The notes: generated by a model from the letters alone, not told the origin. A DNA stretch of 64,000 nt from Ascarosepion bandense (GCA_037127315.1 JBBBDQ010001122.1:4344501-4408500); one strand, 5' to 3'. Positions 1 to 9,592 are shown, counted from the first letter of the stretch. Made by a program: numbers and translations.

Positions 1-359
1 GAAAAACAAGAAAAATAATGCAAACGAACAAAGGAAATGAAAGTAAAAAATCTACAAAATGGAAAAAAGAAAGAAAAATGAAACGAAAAATGCAAAATCC
101 GATGGGGGGTGGGGACTGGCGATCGTGAAAGTTAATAGAAAGAGCAGAAATAAAAATTACATCTCGTTCATGTTTTATTGCAAAGTTTCTGAATGACAAA
201 TATGTCGAGCAATTGAAGCATTGAATAGGTTATAAACGGTGGCTCCATTCTCTGATATTTGTCTGTTTGGGTTTATTTTCTCTAATTTTCCGCCATTCCC
301 GTGTCGAAATCCAGTTGAGCGGCTGTTTTGCTTTTCACCCAATTCAATACACGGAGAGG

Positions 360-409
<50 letters not shown>

Positions 410-427
410 GTGACACAACATATATAT
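1..427. other. No gene seen; A-rich lead-in
   Basis: The stretch is A/T-rich with no recognisable coding or RNA gene. Its only distinct content is the CT microsatellite near its right end. Short open frames across it are translations of that microsatellite. Confidence 0.7.
364..407. repeat. (CT)n microsatellite
   Basis: An uninterrupted CT dinucleotide run of about 22 copies is visible directly. It produces artefactual Ser-Leu reading frames on the plus strand and Arg-Glu frames on the minus strand. Confidence 0.95.
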
Positions 428-602
428 CAGTTAAGTACCTTAGGCGATCATGTCTCGAAAGTGACATAAATAAATAACTGGGCAGAAGATTTTTCCCGCA
501 GTTGGTTGCCATTATTTTCTGCGTAAGTGAATTCATGGAATTCGGACTCGTTTCTCCGATTTTTCGTTCTGAGCCAATATCCACTGCATACAATGCACAT
601 CC
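428..602 (-). mobile_element. tRNA-derived SINE, internally deleted
   Basis: On the minus strand this has the head of the window's dominant SINE (A-box and B-box region at the right end) and its 3' domain with the CATGTCTC/GAGACATG hairpin and the terminal CTTAACTG. The middle, from the TATTTGCG segment to the AACCAGTCTACC segment, is missing. A full copy is about 305 bp; this one is about 175 bp. Confidence 0.8.
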
Positions 603-1186
603 GTATACCATTTATCAAGAAATGCTATAAATCAACAATATAAAGGTCTTAGCCATTTGCTCTAAACAAAAGAAGTTGGAAGAGCAAGTTTACTGTTTCT
701 TCCACTTCCCTCAATCCTCCAAAGATCTATATATGAAGTAGCCTGAATAATCATAGTGAGACGTGAAAATGACAGCTCCTATACAACTTTGATCATATGT
801 TCCCATTGTCATATTTAAATATCATCGCAAAAAGATATAACACGCTTGCTTTATCGTAAAAAAAATATAACACCTTTACATTGGTAAGTTTGTTTTCATC
901 TTATAACGATAATATTTACCATTATTACTTATTATCTACAGGTAGATTTCGTGGTAAATTTCAACCTGTAATTCATTTATGCTCAAAGAAATTATATGAA
1001 AGTATCTCGGATTTCGTTGAATCTTCCATTGATACTGATACTGTAATTAATGGCTTTTTTTAATTTCTGCAATGACGTAATTTTCTCTCAGAAACGCCTA
1101 TACGTCAGTATTCATCATTAACCCCTACGCTAAAAATAGGTTTAAGTTAAGGGATAATACGTGAACCGGTGTATTCGACGTGATAT
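603..1186. other. No feature seen
   Basis: A/T-rich unique-looking sequence. I see no gene, no known repeat and no strong inverted repeat. Confidence 0.6.
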
Positions 1187-1310
1187 GCCTACGGCATATA
1201 AGTCGAATACTTAACATCGGTTCCCGTTCGATCACCGAAGTTAAGCAACGTGAGCCTGGTCAGTTCCTAGATGGGTGACCGCTTTGGTATACCAGGCGCT
1301 GTAAGCGTTT
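1187..1310 (+). pseudogene. 5S rRNA-derived head of a chimeric SINE
   Basis: The segment aligns by eye along the whole 5S rRNA: GCCTACGGCATA near the start, CGATCACCGAAGTTAAGCAA in the middle, ATGGGTGACCGC, then ACCAGGCGCTGTAAGCGTTT at the end. The internal control region (A-box, intermediate element, C-box) is the best preserved part. The length, about 124 nt, is close to a complete 5S gene. It runs directly into a tRNA-derived SINE body with no spacer. The same 5S-tRNA order occurs near 10.2 kb and, inverted, near 55.4 kb, so this is a repeated chimeric retroposon and not a 5S gene with a chance neighbour. Confidence 0.8.
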
Positions 1311-1480
1311 AGTGACGGATGTGCGTTGTGGTGCAGTGGATGACAGCTTGGAAAGAGAAATCGGTGAGCCGAGTTCAAATTCCTGTTGAGTACCTGCATT
1401 CACTTAAGCAATGGTACCCTTGGGAAAGGTATTAATCCTTCACTTCCCTCCAGTTATGGGTTATATAACAGGATGGGGCC
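1311..1480 (+). mobile_element. tRNA-derived SINE body fused to 5S head
   Basis: It begins with the SINE head: an A-box-like TGGTGCAGTGG, then a B-box-like GAGTTCAAATTCC, then the TACCCTTGGGAAAGGTATTAA and CCAGTTATGGG blocks. After about 1465 it departs from the usual SINE body (ACAGGATGGGGCCTGG) and lacks the ACTG-rich tail. The body is therefore truncated or belongs to a different subfamily tied to the 5S head. Confidence 0.75.
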
Positions 1481-1708
1481 TGGAGGCAACCCATCTAGTG
1501 TTGGTGTCACAATAAAGACACTCCTGGTAGCCCTGGCGAAGCATCAAGTACTCAGCTATTTGACAAGATTATGAATTTTGCTATAAACTGCGCCAGGGTT
1601 CCAAATGCACACAGAATACTGGAGGGGTGTAGTGAGTTCTATCTCGGCTAAGGCCGCAGGACGTCGACGACGAAGGGATAAGAAGAAGAAGAAAAATGAA
1701 GATTTTTT

Positions 1709-2313
1709 TTTTTGTTTATAATCATATCGCCCCAAGCAAGGCATTTTACTGCCGCTGGTGCGCAGGGGGTTCCATAGGAGGGAAGTTATGAGAAAGAGGG
1801 ACATGTTATAAGGGGTGTCAGGAAGTGAGTAAGTGAAGGATGAGAATACTGCTGTGATGGGAATGGAGTGGACAGAGAAAGGAGCATGAGATAGAGAGAG
1901 AGTATACAAGTCAGTGTGATAGAAGATGACTATTGAATTCTTGGAGATTGTAGCTGTCGGGGAAGCAAGTAAACGGAAGAGAATTCCACAGGCGGGAAGT
2001 GCGAGGAAAGAAGCTGCTGAAGTAGAATTTGCGTTTAGATCTTATTGGTTTCACAGTAAAAGGGTGGGACCTAGTTGCTAATCTAGTGAATCGAGTAAAT
2101 TCATACATAGGGAGTACCAGTGAGCTAAGTTCATCCGAGCAGAAGCCGTGGAAGTATTTGTAGAAAAGACACAGGGAAGTCACATTACGCCGGTGAGAAA
2201 GTGACTGTATCTGAGCTGCCAAGTCGGGATTCATCATCAGATTCTTCGTTGGATTTTGTCAAAGACACGTAGGTGGATAGCAGGGGCACCCGACCAGATA
2301 TGGCAGCAGTATT
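1709..2313 (-). mobile_element. Jockey-type LINE, 5'-truncated 3' end
   Basis: Minus-strand conceptual protein of about 108 residues ending in NLQEFNSHLLSH, with the landmarks SLSHRRNVTSLCLFYKYFHG, ATRSHPFTVKPI and FFPRTSRLWNSLP. These are the C-terminal region of a jockey/CR1-superfamily non-LTR retrotransposon polymerase. The 3' UTR ends at 1709-1760 with the conserved block CTTGGGGCGATATGATTA and an A-tail. The RT catalytic region is absent. The same 3' end recurs at seven or more other places in the window. Confidence 0.8.
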
Positions 2314-2399
2314 CAAATAACTATTATTATTAATAATAATAAATTAATAATCCTCACTGTTATAATGAAGACCATTGTGTATTTATTTGTGTGTGTGCA

Positions 2400-2511
2400 T
2401 ATATATATATATCCCTCCTGTCATGCTCATGGATAGAAGACAATAGCGAGGCTCAGTTCATTCTGTTTACTACCAATTATTAAATCTCTCGCCGCGTGTT
2501 TCTTTAATTGT
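2400..2511. repeat. Dispersed repeat shared with 14.2 kb
   Basis: After a (TA)n run comes TCCCTCCTGT, later CTCAGTTCATTCTGTTTACT and a CGCCGCGTGTT block. The same order occurs at 14196-14284, also preceded by (TA)n. I do not recognise the family. Confidence 0.6.
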
Positions 2512-2513
2512 GC

Positions 2514-2540
2514 ATTATATATATATATATATATATATAT
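2514..2540. repeat. (TA)n microsatellite
   Basis: Pure TA run, abutting the end of the tRNA-Leu-bearing element that follows. Confidence 0.9.
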
Positions 2541-2917
2541 TACGGAAATTAACTAAATTGTTATAGACAACCGACAATTTGAAATTATTTGAACATTTAT
2601 TTTTTTTTTATCGATACTCGTATTTAAGTAGATATTCTGTTTATAATCAAACGGGATATATATTTATTTCTACCGGTCTCATTATTTGCGATAAACTTTT
2701 GTTACAAAAATATGTGTTATTCGGCAAGATTCGAACCTGCGACCCTTATCCACATTGGGGAAGCCACCAATTGATCTGGCGCGTTTTAAACCTCTCAACC
2801 AAGAATGACCAACAGTCTAAAAGAAGTCAAATCAAGCCTACAAAACACAATATTCGATTCACGCAAATAACCATATCTGCACTGAAATGTATCATAATAT
2901 CAACAAATGTAAACATG
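2541..2917. mobile_element. tRNA-Leu-bearing inverted-repeat element, copy 1
   Basis: It starts with the terminal motif TACGGAAATTAACT, followed by CAACCGACAATTTGAAATTA and the GATACTCGTATTTAAG block. A type II tRNA-like sequence lies inside on the minus strand. Copies with the same order of blocks occur at 24.2 kb and 57.3-58.5 kb, and at those loci the end motif is seen inverted at the far side. No transposase is present. It could be a MITE carrying a tRNA or a foldback SINE. Confidence 0.65.
2716..2809 (-). pseudogene. tRNA-Leu-like sequence (type II)
   Basis: Read on the minus strand: acceptor GTCATTC, D-arm GGTTGAGAGGTTTAA, anticodon-arm region GCGCCAGATCAATTGGTG, a long variable arm, and T-arm CGCAGGTTCGAATCTTG. 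The long variable arm and the GCGCCAGA..TCAA segment resemble tRNA-Leu(CAA). The 3' acceptor strand reads GAATAAC, one mismatch from pairing. It is embedded in a repeated element, so it is likelier a tRNA-derived module than a host tRNA gene. Confidence 0.6.
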
Positions 2918-3031
2918 TTACGGAAATTAACGAAGATTAACGAAATTGGTTATAAACAACCGACAATTCGAATTTATTTGTTTGAACATTTTTTTTTTAT
3001 TTTTTTTTTTGATCGATACTCGTATTTAAGC
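2918..3031. mobile_element. Partial second copy of the tRNA-Leu element
   Basis: It starts again with the GTTACGGAAATTAACGAAG end motif, runs through AACCGACAATTCGAAT and the poly-T/GATCGATACTCGTATTTAAG block, and stops before the tRNA. It directly follows copy 1 in the same orientation. Confidence 0.65.
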
Positions 3032-3246
3032 CCGGATATATCCGGGTTTCCGTGGAGGCTGACGTCACTTTACAATGAATTTACATAGCAAACTGAAAAT
3101 TAAAAAAAATATTTTCGTCATCTAGCGTATTTAATTAATGGTAATATGAAGGAAACTTTAAAATATATTTCCTCTAGAAATAGTTATGATCTTTCACAAA
3201 TAAGAATTTAATAGTTACAGAATCATTGAAACCCAGTTCTTTCAAT

Positions 3247-3752
3247 GATTTTTTTTTAATCGTATCACCCCGAGCAAGGCGGTAACGCCACTGATGTGCA
3301 GGGGGCTACGTCATAGTGAGAAGATTGGAAAAGAGAAAGCCGGAAACCACATCCTAAACAGGGAACAAGGGATGAGCCTCTTAACCTGTTCAATAGACGA
3401 GGGTGGAGTGTGAACCGGGCGATAGATAGATCTATCTACTCCAATTGAAAAAAAAACAAAAAACAAAGTGAAAAGATTGGAAAAGAGAACGCCGGAAACC
3501 ACATCCTAAACAGGGAACAAGGGATGAGCCTCTTAACCTGTTCAATAGACGTGGGTGGAGTGTGAACCGGGCGATAGATAGATCTATCTACTCCAATTGA
3601 AAAAAAAAAACAAAGTGAAAAGATTGGAAAAGAGAACGCCGGAAACTACATCCTGAACAGGGAACAAGGGATGATCCTCTACACCTGTAGAATAGATGTG
3701 GGTGGAGTGTGAACCGGGAGATAGTTTAGTCTATCTACTCCAATTGAAAAAA
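3247..3752 (-). mobile_element. LINE-tailed SINE-like element with three tandem body units
   Basis: The 3' end, on the minus strand, is CTTGCTCGGGGTGATACGAT plus an A-tail, essentially the LINE 3' tail seen at 1.7 kb. Upstream the body (AGATTGGAAAAGAGAA ... GGTGGAGTGTGAACCGGG ... ACTCCAATTG on the plus strand) is repeated three times with a period of about 145-153 bp, the units separated by A-runs. Related elements at 12.2 kb (two units), 25.6 kb (one) and 46.0 kb (one) show that the body unit number varies. Confidence 0.75.
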
Positions 3753-4362
3753 AAAATTAACTAACTCACACACGCACACACACACACACGAACTGGTTAC
3801 TGACAGCTTTATCACTTCTAAGGTTATATTATTCACAGAACTATTATACGTAGTGTGTGTGTTTGTGTTTTGAACTCTAGACGATCGTCTCGGCTTTTAC
3901 CGCATTCACACCCATAGACACAATTTCGACTCGAAACTACAGACGTAAAAACTAGAAACTGAATGGAAATTTGTGAAAGCTGTGGGAAATGTCTGGTTGC
4001 AAATCGCGTCCTTGAAGAATGATTCAGAAACCAATACTGGGCTCTCTGCTTCGGCTCTCCTGATCAAAGCGACAATTCGTTTGACCCACTCCATGCGTAC
4101 AATCATTTTACAGTTTCAAAGATGCACTTTTCCCAGCAGGATACGCTTTACCTTAGAACCCCACAGCCAGGAAAAAAAATAAGCTCAATGTACTGATGTA
4201 TATCGAACTTTTGTCGTCTTGTTATAAACACAACATTTTCGGCTGTTTTAAACTTCAGCCTTCTTCAGATTAATAAAGAAGTAAAACTGAAAATCGGGAT
4301 ATCAGGAGTGCTAGAAAAAATATAAAAAATAACACCGATTATTTTAGTTTCTTTTCTTTACT
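3753..4362. other. No gene; CA run and degenerate motif
   Basis: A short CA repeat lies at about 3763-3790. On the minus strand at 4215-4275 there is a CUGAAGA ... GAAA arrangement with a GGCUG/CAGCC hairpin, reminiscent of a hammerhead core but not convincing. Nothing else is recognisable. Confidence 0.5.
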
Positions 4363-4767
4363 TAAAAGGAAATTCCACAAACGGGAAGTGCGAGAAAAGA
4401 AGCTACTGGAGTAGAAGTTGCTTTTACATTTTATTGGTTTCACAGTAAAAGGGTGGGACCTAGTTGCTAATCTTGTGGCTCGAGGAAATCTATGTATAGG
4501 GGGCACTAGTGAGCTAAGTTCATCGGAGCAGAAGCTGTGAAAGTATTTGTAGAAGAAACACCGGGAAGCCACATTGCGCCGGTGATAAAGTGACTGTATC
4601 TGAGCTGCCAAGTCGGAGTCAATCACATTACAGATTTTACGTTGGATTTTGTCAAGGACACCTAGGTGGGTAGCAGGAGCACCCGACCAGATATGGCAGC
4701 AGTATTCAATGCACGGGTGGATAGTAGATTGATATGTGAAACAAACAGGGCCACATTTCAAGACTTT
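4363..4767 (-). mobile_element. Jockey-type LINE fragment
   Basis: Minus-strand protein of about 140 residues containing STIHPCIEYCCHIWSGAPA, LDKIQRKICNVIDSDLAAQI, FYKYFHSFCSDELSSLVPP and SRTSRLWNFL. This is the thumb/C-terminal region of the same LINE family as at 1.7, 29 and 41 kb. It breaks off before the usual C-terminal RHLL end and 3' UTR, so both ends are truncated. Confidence 0.8.
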
Positions 4768-4863
4768 TCTGACAGGGATATATTAAGACTTTGAATAAGT
4801 TCTAGCTGTTTTCCAACAAATGACGTTCCCAGAATTCTGTGCCTATAGTTTCATATGGTAACG

Positions 4864-5475
4864 GCCTTGTACCACATCTAAGCAGTGCTTAGAAAAAAGC
4901 TCTCGTGGCAATGAATGCCGAACAATTTCTTCACATATAAAGAGAAAACTGGAAGCAGCCGGAATGTGATTCTACAGAAGGCTGCTGAGAATTCCATGGA
5001 CGAGGCGCGTAAACAACGAGGAAGTTTTAAAGAAAATAATAACTAAAAGAACATTTGTACTCAGAATCAGAAAGATTTCTTAAATATATTGGGATATGCG
5101 TTGCGGTGCAGTGGATATCAACTCGGAACGAGAAATCGGAAAGCCGAGTTCGAATTCCAGTTGAATTCGTTGCAATCATATACGCGCAAATACCTCTGGG
5201 AAAGGTATTAATCCGTCTCTTCCTTCCAGTTATGGGTCAAATAACAGGACAGATTGGGTTCTATAGCCTTGGTTGGCAACTAGTCTAGCGCAGAAGGCAA
5301 TGGCAACCTACTGCGGGATAATCTTCTGCCCAGTCAGTCAAGTCTCTTTCAAGACATGATCACCCAAGCGTGTATCACGTATGGCACTTAACTGACTGAT
5401 TGGGCATATATGAAATGAGGGCTTGGAAAACGTGACCCTTACAGAGCATATTATGGGCTCGAGAGTGCTATGAGC
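4864..5475 (+). mobile_element. Second LINE family, C-terminal fragment split by a SINE
   Basis: Sequence encoding a degenerate KRKLEAAGM..FYRRLLRIPWT..VNNEEVLK-type segment, typical of the C-terminus of endonuclease/RT LINEs. A SINE occupies 5094-5398, after which the LINE resumes (GGGCATATATGAAATGAGGG). A paralogous fragment at 7626-8460 is uninterrupted at this site but has its own SINE elsewhere, so each copy gives the empty-site sequence of the other. Confidence 0.75.
5094..5398 (+). mobile_element. tRNA-derived SINE, full length
   Basis: A-box region TGCGGTGCAGTGG, B-box region GAGTTCGAATTCC, conserved body blocks and the ACTGACTG end are all present (~305 bp). It is flanked by a short direct repeat, ATTGGG, compatible with a target-site duplication, and it interrupts a LINE fragment. 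Internal pol III promoter boxes are visible; no A-tail is present, and the 3' end is an ACTG repeat. Confidence 0.9.
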
Positions 5476-5515
5476 ATGCTTGAAATTAAGTGTATTCATT
5501 TTCATAGCGTTTAAC

Positions 5516-6590
5516 ATGTCGGATTTTGTGCCAAAGAAAGTGTATTTGCGGGGAATTTTACTGCACTACTTTATTCAAAAGAAATCTGCAACTGAAGCAC
5601 ACAGAATTCTTATTGAGAAATACGGCAACCATGCTATGTCGGAAACAACATGCAGTGGTTTAAACGCTTCAAAAATAATGATTTTGATGTTGAAGATAAA
5701 GAACGATCTGGCACACTAAGAATTAGAGGCATTGCTTTATGAAGACTCATGTCAGGCGCAAGCTGAACGTGCAGAATTGTTTTTCGAAACATTTGAAAGC
5801 ATTAGTAATTATTAAAATGCAAGGGCATTAGGTACCGTACGAGTTGAACGGCGTCTTGTCACGTGTAAACAGCTGCTTCAACGGCAAAAGAGGGATTTTT
5901 AATCGTATCGTGACAGGCGATGAAAAGTGGATACTCTACAATAACCCTAGCATAAATTTTCGTTGGGTAAGCCCGGTCATGCATCAACATCGGCGGCAAA
6001 GCCGAATATCCATGGTTCGAAGCTTCTGCTCTGCGTTTGGTGGGACCAGACGGGTGAGGTTAATTATGAATTGCTCAAATCGATCGAAACCATTACATGA
6101 GATTGCTATAGACTACCGCAGAAAGCAATGGTAACCTACTGCGGGATAATCTTCTGCCCAGTCAGTCATGTCTCTTTCGAGACATGATCATCCAAAGCGT
6201 GTATCACGTATAGCACTTAACTGACTGACTATATACTACAATTGATGCGTTCAGTAGAGTATTGAAGAAAACAACGGACGCTATACGAGCAGAAACAAGA
6301 CAAAGTGATTTTGCAACCTGACAACGTTAGACCAGAAGTTTGGAAACGCTTAAATGGGGAAACCCTAACCCACTCGCCGTATTCATCAGATATTGTCCCG
6401 TCCAATTTTTACTTGTTCCGATTGATGTCACATGGCCTGGCTGAGCAGCATCTTTATTTTTTTGAAGGTACTAAAAAATGGGTTGACTCGTTGTTACCTC
6501 AAAAGACGCGTCGTTTTTCCAACGTGGAAGATGGTGAGGGGGAATAATGGCTAGCGATAGAAAATATTTTCAGTGACATTTTTCTTACTA
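5516..6590 (+). pseudogene. Mariner transposase pseudogene
   Basis: Mariner-family (Tc1/mariner, D,D34D) cut-and-paste transposase, nuclear DNA-binding. The ATG at 5516 opens MSDFVPKKVYLRGILLHYF, the N-terminal helix-turn-helix region, then a frameshift into FKRFKNNDFDVEDKERSG. The first catalytic Asp is in IVTGDEKW (codon at 5919), the second in LQPDNVRP (6320) and the third in HSPYSSDIVPSNF (6389). Only 22 residues separate the last two instead of 34, so the active site is broken. The C-terminus GLAEQHLYFFEGTKKWVDS is recognisable and ends at a stop near 6546. Frameshifts and an inserted SINE fragment confirm that it is dead. No TIRs were identified. Confidence 0.85.
6108..6232 (+). mobile_element. 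SINE 3' half inside the mariner gene
   Basis: Begins in CTACCGCAGAAAGCAATGG and ends in CTTAACTGACTGA, the 3' domain of the tRNA SINE with its CATGTCTC hairpin. It replaces a short piece of transposase between the first and second catalytic aspartates. The 5' head is missing, consistent with 5' truncation at insertion. Confidence 0.8.
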
Positions 6591-6606
6591 ATTTTTTTAA
6601 TAAATA

Positions 6607-7200
6607 AAACATTCTTCCTCTTCTATGTGCCCTGTCCCTTCAGGACGTAGACGATAATGGCTTTCCACGTCTCCTTATCCCTGGTGGCTCTTAGCACACC
6701 TTCTCCTGTTTCACCATGCAACCCCCGTTCCGTCATCCACCTGATCAGGTCCTGCAAATATGTTTTCCGCTGCCTTCTTCTGTCTGTTTTTTCCTTCTAT
6801 CTGGCCGGTTAGTATTAGGTTATCCAAGCCCTCCTTCCCCATTGCATGTCCCAGGAACTTCAGCTGTCTCTTCCTGATGCTCAGTATTAATTTCCATCAT
6901 TTCTAGGATCTAATCATTGCTCACATGCTCGATCTATGATATTCGCAGCATCCTTCTATAGAACCACATTTCAGTTGCTTCACGTTTTCTTAGATGATAT
7001 TGTCCAGCATTCCCTGCCATATTGATGAACTGATATCACCTAGCAATCCAGTATTCTCCTCTTTGTTTCTAGTGAAATTGTCCTGTTTCTTAATACTTTA
7101 CTCAACTTCTGGAATGCTTCCTTCGCCATGCCAATTCGCCTTCGGATCTCTGTGTCGCACTTTCCATCTTCTGTTAAAACATTACCTTCCATGAAAAACC
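6607..7200 (-). mobile_element. Second LINE family, C-terminal remnant
   Basis: Reading the minus strand gives degenerate pieces of the FYRRMLRIS..EHVSN, EGGLG and GKPLSST-type C-terminal tail of the LINE family also found at 4.9, 7.6, 13.6 and 59.9 kb. Several stops and frameshifts are present. It starts immediately after the mariner pseudogene. Confidence 0.65.
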
Positions 7201-7539
7201 AGCGAGAACTTATCAAGGTCCTAATATATGCGAAAAGGCGAGAAAAATGGACTAAATATAAACTATAAGACAGAATAATGTATGGTCATCAGCTTAAGAT
7301 AAGTACCAAGATGCGAACTACAAATGTCAGCATCAAATAAGTACAGAAATTTAAATGTTATGAAAAGTGTTTTAACAGAGGATAGAAAATACGTCACCGC
7401 AGTTCAGAGACTTTCGATTAGCGAAAGATGTTTTCCATAAGCTAAACAATGTATTAAGAAACAAGACAATTTTGTTAGCAGTTCAGGTTTTCTTTGTTTC
7501 TCTGTGATATCACTTCTCTTCTGTGACAAAACCGGCACC
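7201..7539. other. No feature seen
   Basis: A/T-rich sequence between a LINE remnant and a tRNA-like segment; nothing recognisable. Confidence 0.6.
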
Positions 7540-7612
7540 TCGACATGGTGTAATGGTTAACAAGCTTGTCTCGCTATTACACCTGACTAGAGAGTTCGAT
7601 CTTCATTGGGTA
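7540..7612 (+). pseudogene. tRNA-like relic
   Basis: GGTGTAATGGTTAACAAGC followed by TTGTCTCGCTA and, 30 nt later, GAGAGTTCGATCTTCATTG. This matches the D-arm/A-box (TGGTGTAATGG) and T-arm/B-box (GTTCGATC) layout of a Gln/Glu-type tRNA. Stems are imperfect, so it is a tRNA-derived relic and not a tRNA gene. No second copy was noticed in the window. Confidence 0.45.
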
Positions 7613-7625
7613 CCCCATACTTTCT

Positions 7626-8460
7626 GCCTTGTACCACATCTAAGCAGTGCTTAGAAAAAATACTCTTGTGACAATGAATGCTGGACAATTTCACATATAA
7701 AGAGAAATGTGCGTTGTGGTGCAGTGGATATCGACACGGAACGAGAAATCGGAGAGCCGAGTTCGAATTCCAGTTGAATTCGTTGCATTCACTTACGCAC
7801 AAATACCCTTGGGAAAGGTATTAATCTAGCTCTTCCCTCCAGTTATGGGTTAAATAATAGGACAGAGTGGGTTCTATAGCCATGGCTGGCAACCAGTCAA
7901 CCGAAGAAAGCAATGGCAACCTACTGCGGAATAATCTTCTGCTCAGTCAGTCATGTCTCTTTCGAGACATGATCGCTCAAGCGTGTATCACGTATGGCAC
8001 TTAACTGACTGATAAAGAGAAAACTAGAAGCAGCAAGAAAGTGATCCTACAGAAGGCTGCTGAGAATTCCATGGACGAGGCGCGTAAGCAACGAAGAAGT
8101 TTTAAAGAAAATTGTAACAAAAATGTATATTAGGAATCAAAAAGATCTCTGAAATATATAGGGCATATGAGGAATGATGGTTTGGAAAACCTAACCCTCA
8201 CAGGGCATTTATGGGCTCAAAAGATATACGAAGACACTTACCTGACGAGTTTGTATGAATGGATGACAGAACGACGGGATGCGGGAGGCTTAGCAAAGGG
8301 AGAAAACGGCTAAGGATCACAAGCGATAGGAAGTTGTGGAGAGAAATGATCGTCGATGTCACGAAGGAAAATATGGTAACTAGTTGTCAAGCTGTTCTTC
8401 ACTCACAAAACTGCAACAGCGTCAACGGAAAAATGTACACCGGCCCGTTTTTCTAATTTA
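7626..8460 (+). mobile_element. Second LINE family, C-terminal fragment split by a SINE
   Basis: Paralogue of the fragment at 4.9 kb. It runs from CTTGTACCACATCTAAGCAG through GAATTCCATGGACGAGGCGC to a recognisable C-terminal stretch, RKRLRITSDRKLWREMIV (from about 8300), the typical end of this LINE family. A full-length SINE at 7708-8011 interrupts it. The sequence at the 4.9 kb SINE site is intact here (ATATATAGGGCATATGAGG). Confidence 0.75.
7708..8011 (+). mobile_element. tRNA-derived SINE with clear target-site duplication
   Basis: Complete ~304-bp SINE with A-box TGGTGCAGTGG at 7717-7727 and B-box GTTCGAATTC at 7761-7770. It is flanked by an exact 11-bp direct repeat, ATAAAGAGAAA (7697-7707 and 8012-8022). 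The LINE paralogue at 4.9 kb has this 11-mer once, at the unoccupied site. This is the cleanest retroposition event in the window. Confidence 0.95.
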
Positions 8461-8998
8461 AACTCGTAATTCGACTCCCTGTCTCAAAAATGTTACTTTT
8501 ATAATTATACGACAAAGCAGTATTTTGAGGGGACGAGATAACCCTGTTTTTATAGGGGTGGGGGCTGATTTATCTTATATTTTTTTGGCGTCCGAAATAT
8601 TCATACAAATGAGTTGCCTCTGGGTTTTGCATTTCTTGTAAGCGTTCCGAACATGGGAAAGGCCGAGACAGATTAATATGAATGAACTGGGTCGTATATT
8701 CAGTTACGTGACCAAAAACAGAAACATCTAGTCTGACGTCACTTCCGCGAAAAGTACGGCATACATGAAGGCAAAGTCAAAGAATTCGCCATACTTTTCA
8801 GAGCACTGAATGCGGTCTTCCAACTCGTATATGAGAAGGCTCGATTTCTTGCTTGCTCTATTTTTTTCTTTCCCTTTCTCTAACAGTCAACGTTTCGAAT
8901 TAACTGGTACTGCGACTGACAAAAAATACCATTTATTTTTATTTATAATTGGGTAGTAGATACAAACTTGTAGTATATACTCACACTGTTTCAAGCAG
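8461..8998. other. No feature seen
   Basis: Mixed-composition sequence with no recognisable repeat, RNA or coding signature. Confidence 0.6.

Positions 8999-9060
<62 letters not shown>
8999..9060. repeat. (CA)n(TA)n compound microsatellite
   Basis: A CA run of about 14 units is followed directly by a TA run of about 16 units, abutting the left arm of a palindrome. Confidence 0.95.
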
Positions 9061-9066
<6 letters not shown>

Positions 9067-9122
9067 GATTAGATTGGCTAGTAGATACAAAGCTTTCATT
9101 ACAACGCCGGGCTATACTGCTA

Positions 9123-9164
<42 letters not shown>

Positions 9165-9257
9165 TAGCAGTATATATATATATATATATATATACTAGCA
9201 GTATAGCCCGGCGTTGTAATGAAAGCTTTGTATCTACTAGCCAATCTAATCTTATTT
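9061..9257. repeat. 63-bp perfect inverted repeat of Helitron ends
   Basis: Arms 9061-9123 and 9195-9257 are exact reverse complements; the 71-nt centre is TA-rich with a small ACTAGCAGTA island. Each arm contains the Helitron 3' terminal block (ACGCCGGGCTATACTGCTAG) and the first bases of the Helitron 5' end (TCTAATCTTATTT). It directly precedes a Helitron, whose 5' end forms part of the right arm. Confidence 0.9.
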
Positions 9258-9544
9258 ATAAATGGAACTGTATGTATGTGTGTCCGTTACCTATAGACTC
9301 CGAAAGGGCTGAACCGATTTTCTTGAAAAGTTACACAGTTGTACTATAAGCATCTGCGAATGTTCTTAGCTAGGTTTTGTGTCGAGATACTCCCGATAAA
9401 TATCGAAAATCGATAATCGAAAAAATCGGGTTATAGAAGGAGTGGTCCAATTTTAATCAAATTTGATACAGTCATAGACAAAGACGTAAGAAACGATATT
9501 CAGAAGTCTCAAGGTTGCAGTTCTTACAATTGTGCAGAATATCG

Positions 9545-9592
<48 letters not shown>

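Noticed and set aside
1187..1310. Functional 5S rRNA gene
   Set aside because: It is fused to a SINE body with no terminator and carries substitutions; the same fusion occurs twice more.
4215..4275. Minus-strand CUGAAGA..GAAA motif with GGCUG/CAGCC hairpin as a hammerhead
   Set aside because: An extra base sits between the core and stem II, and no helix III/cleavage triplet with helix I pairing could be placed.
5516..6590. Intact mariner transposase
   Set aside because: Frameshifts, a SINE insertion and shortened spacing between the last two catalytic Asp residues.
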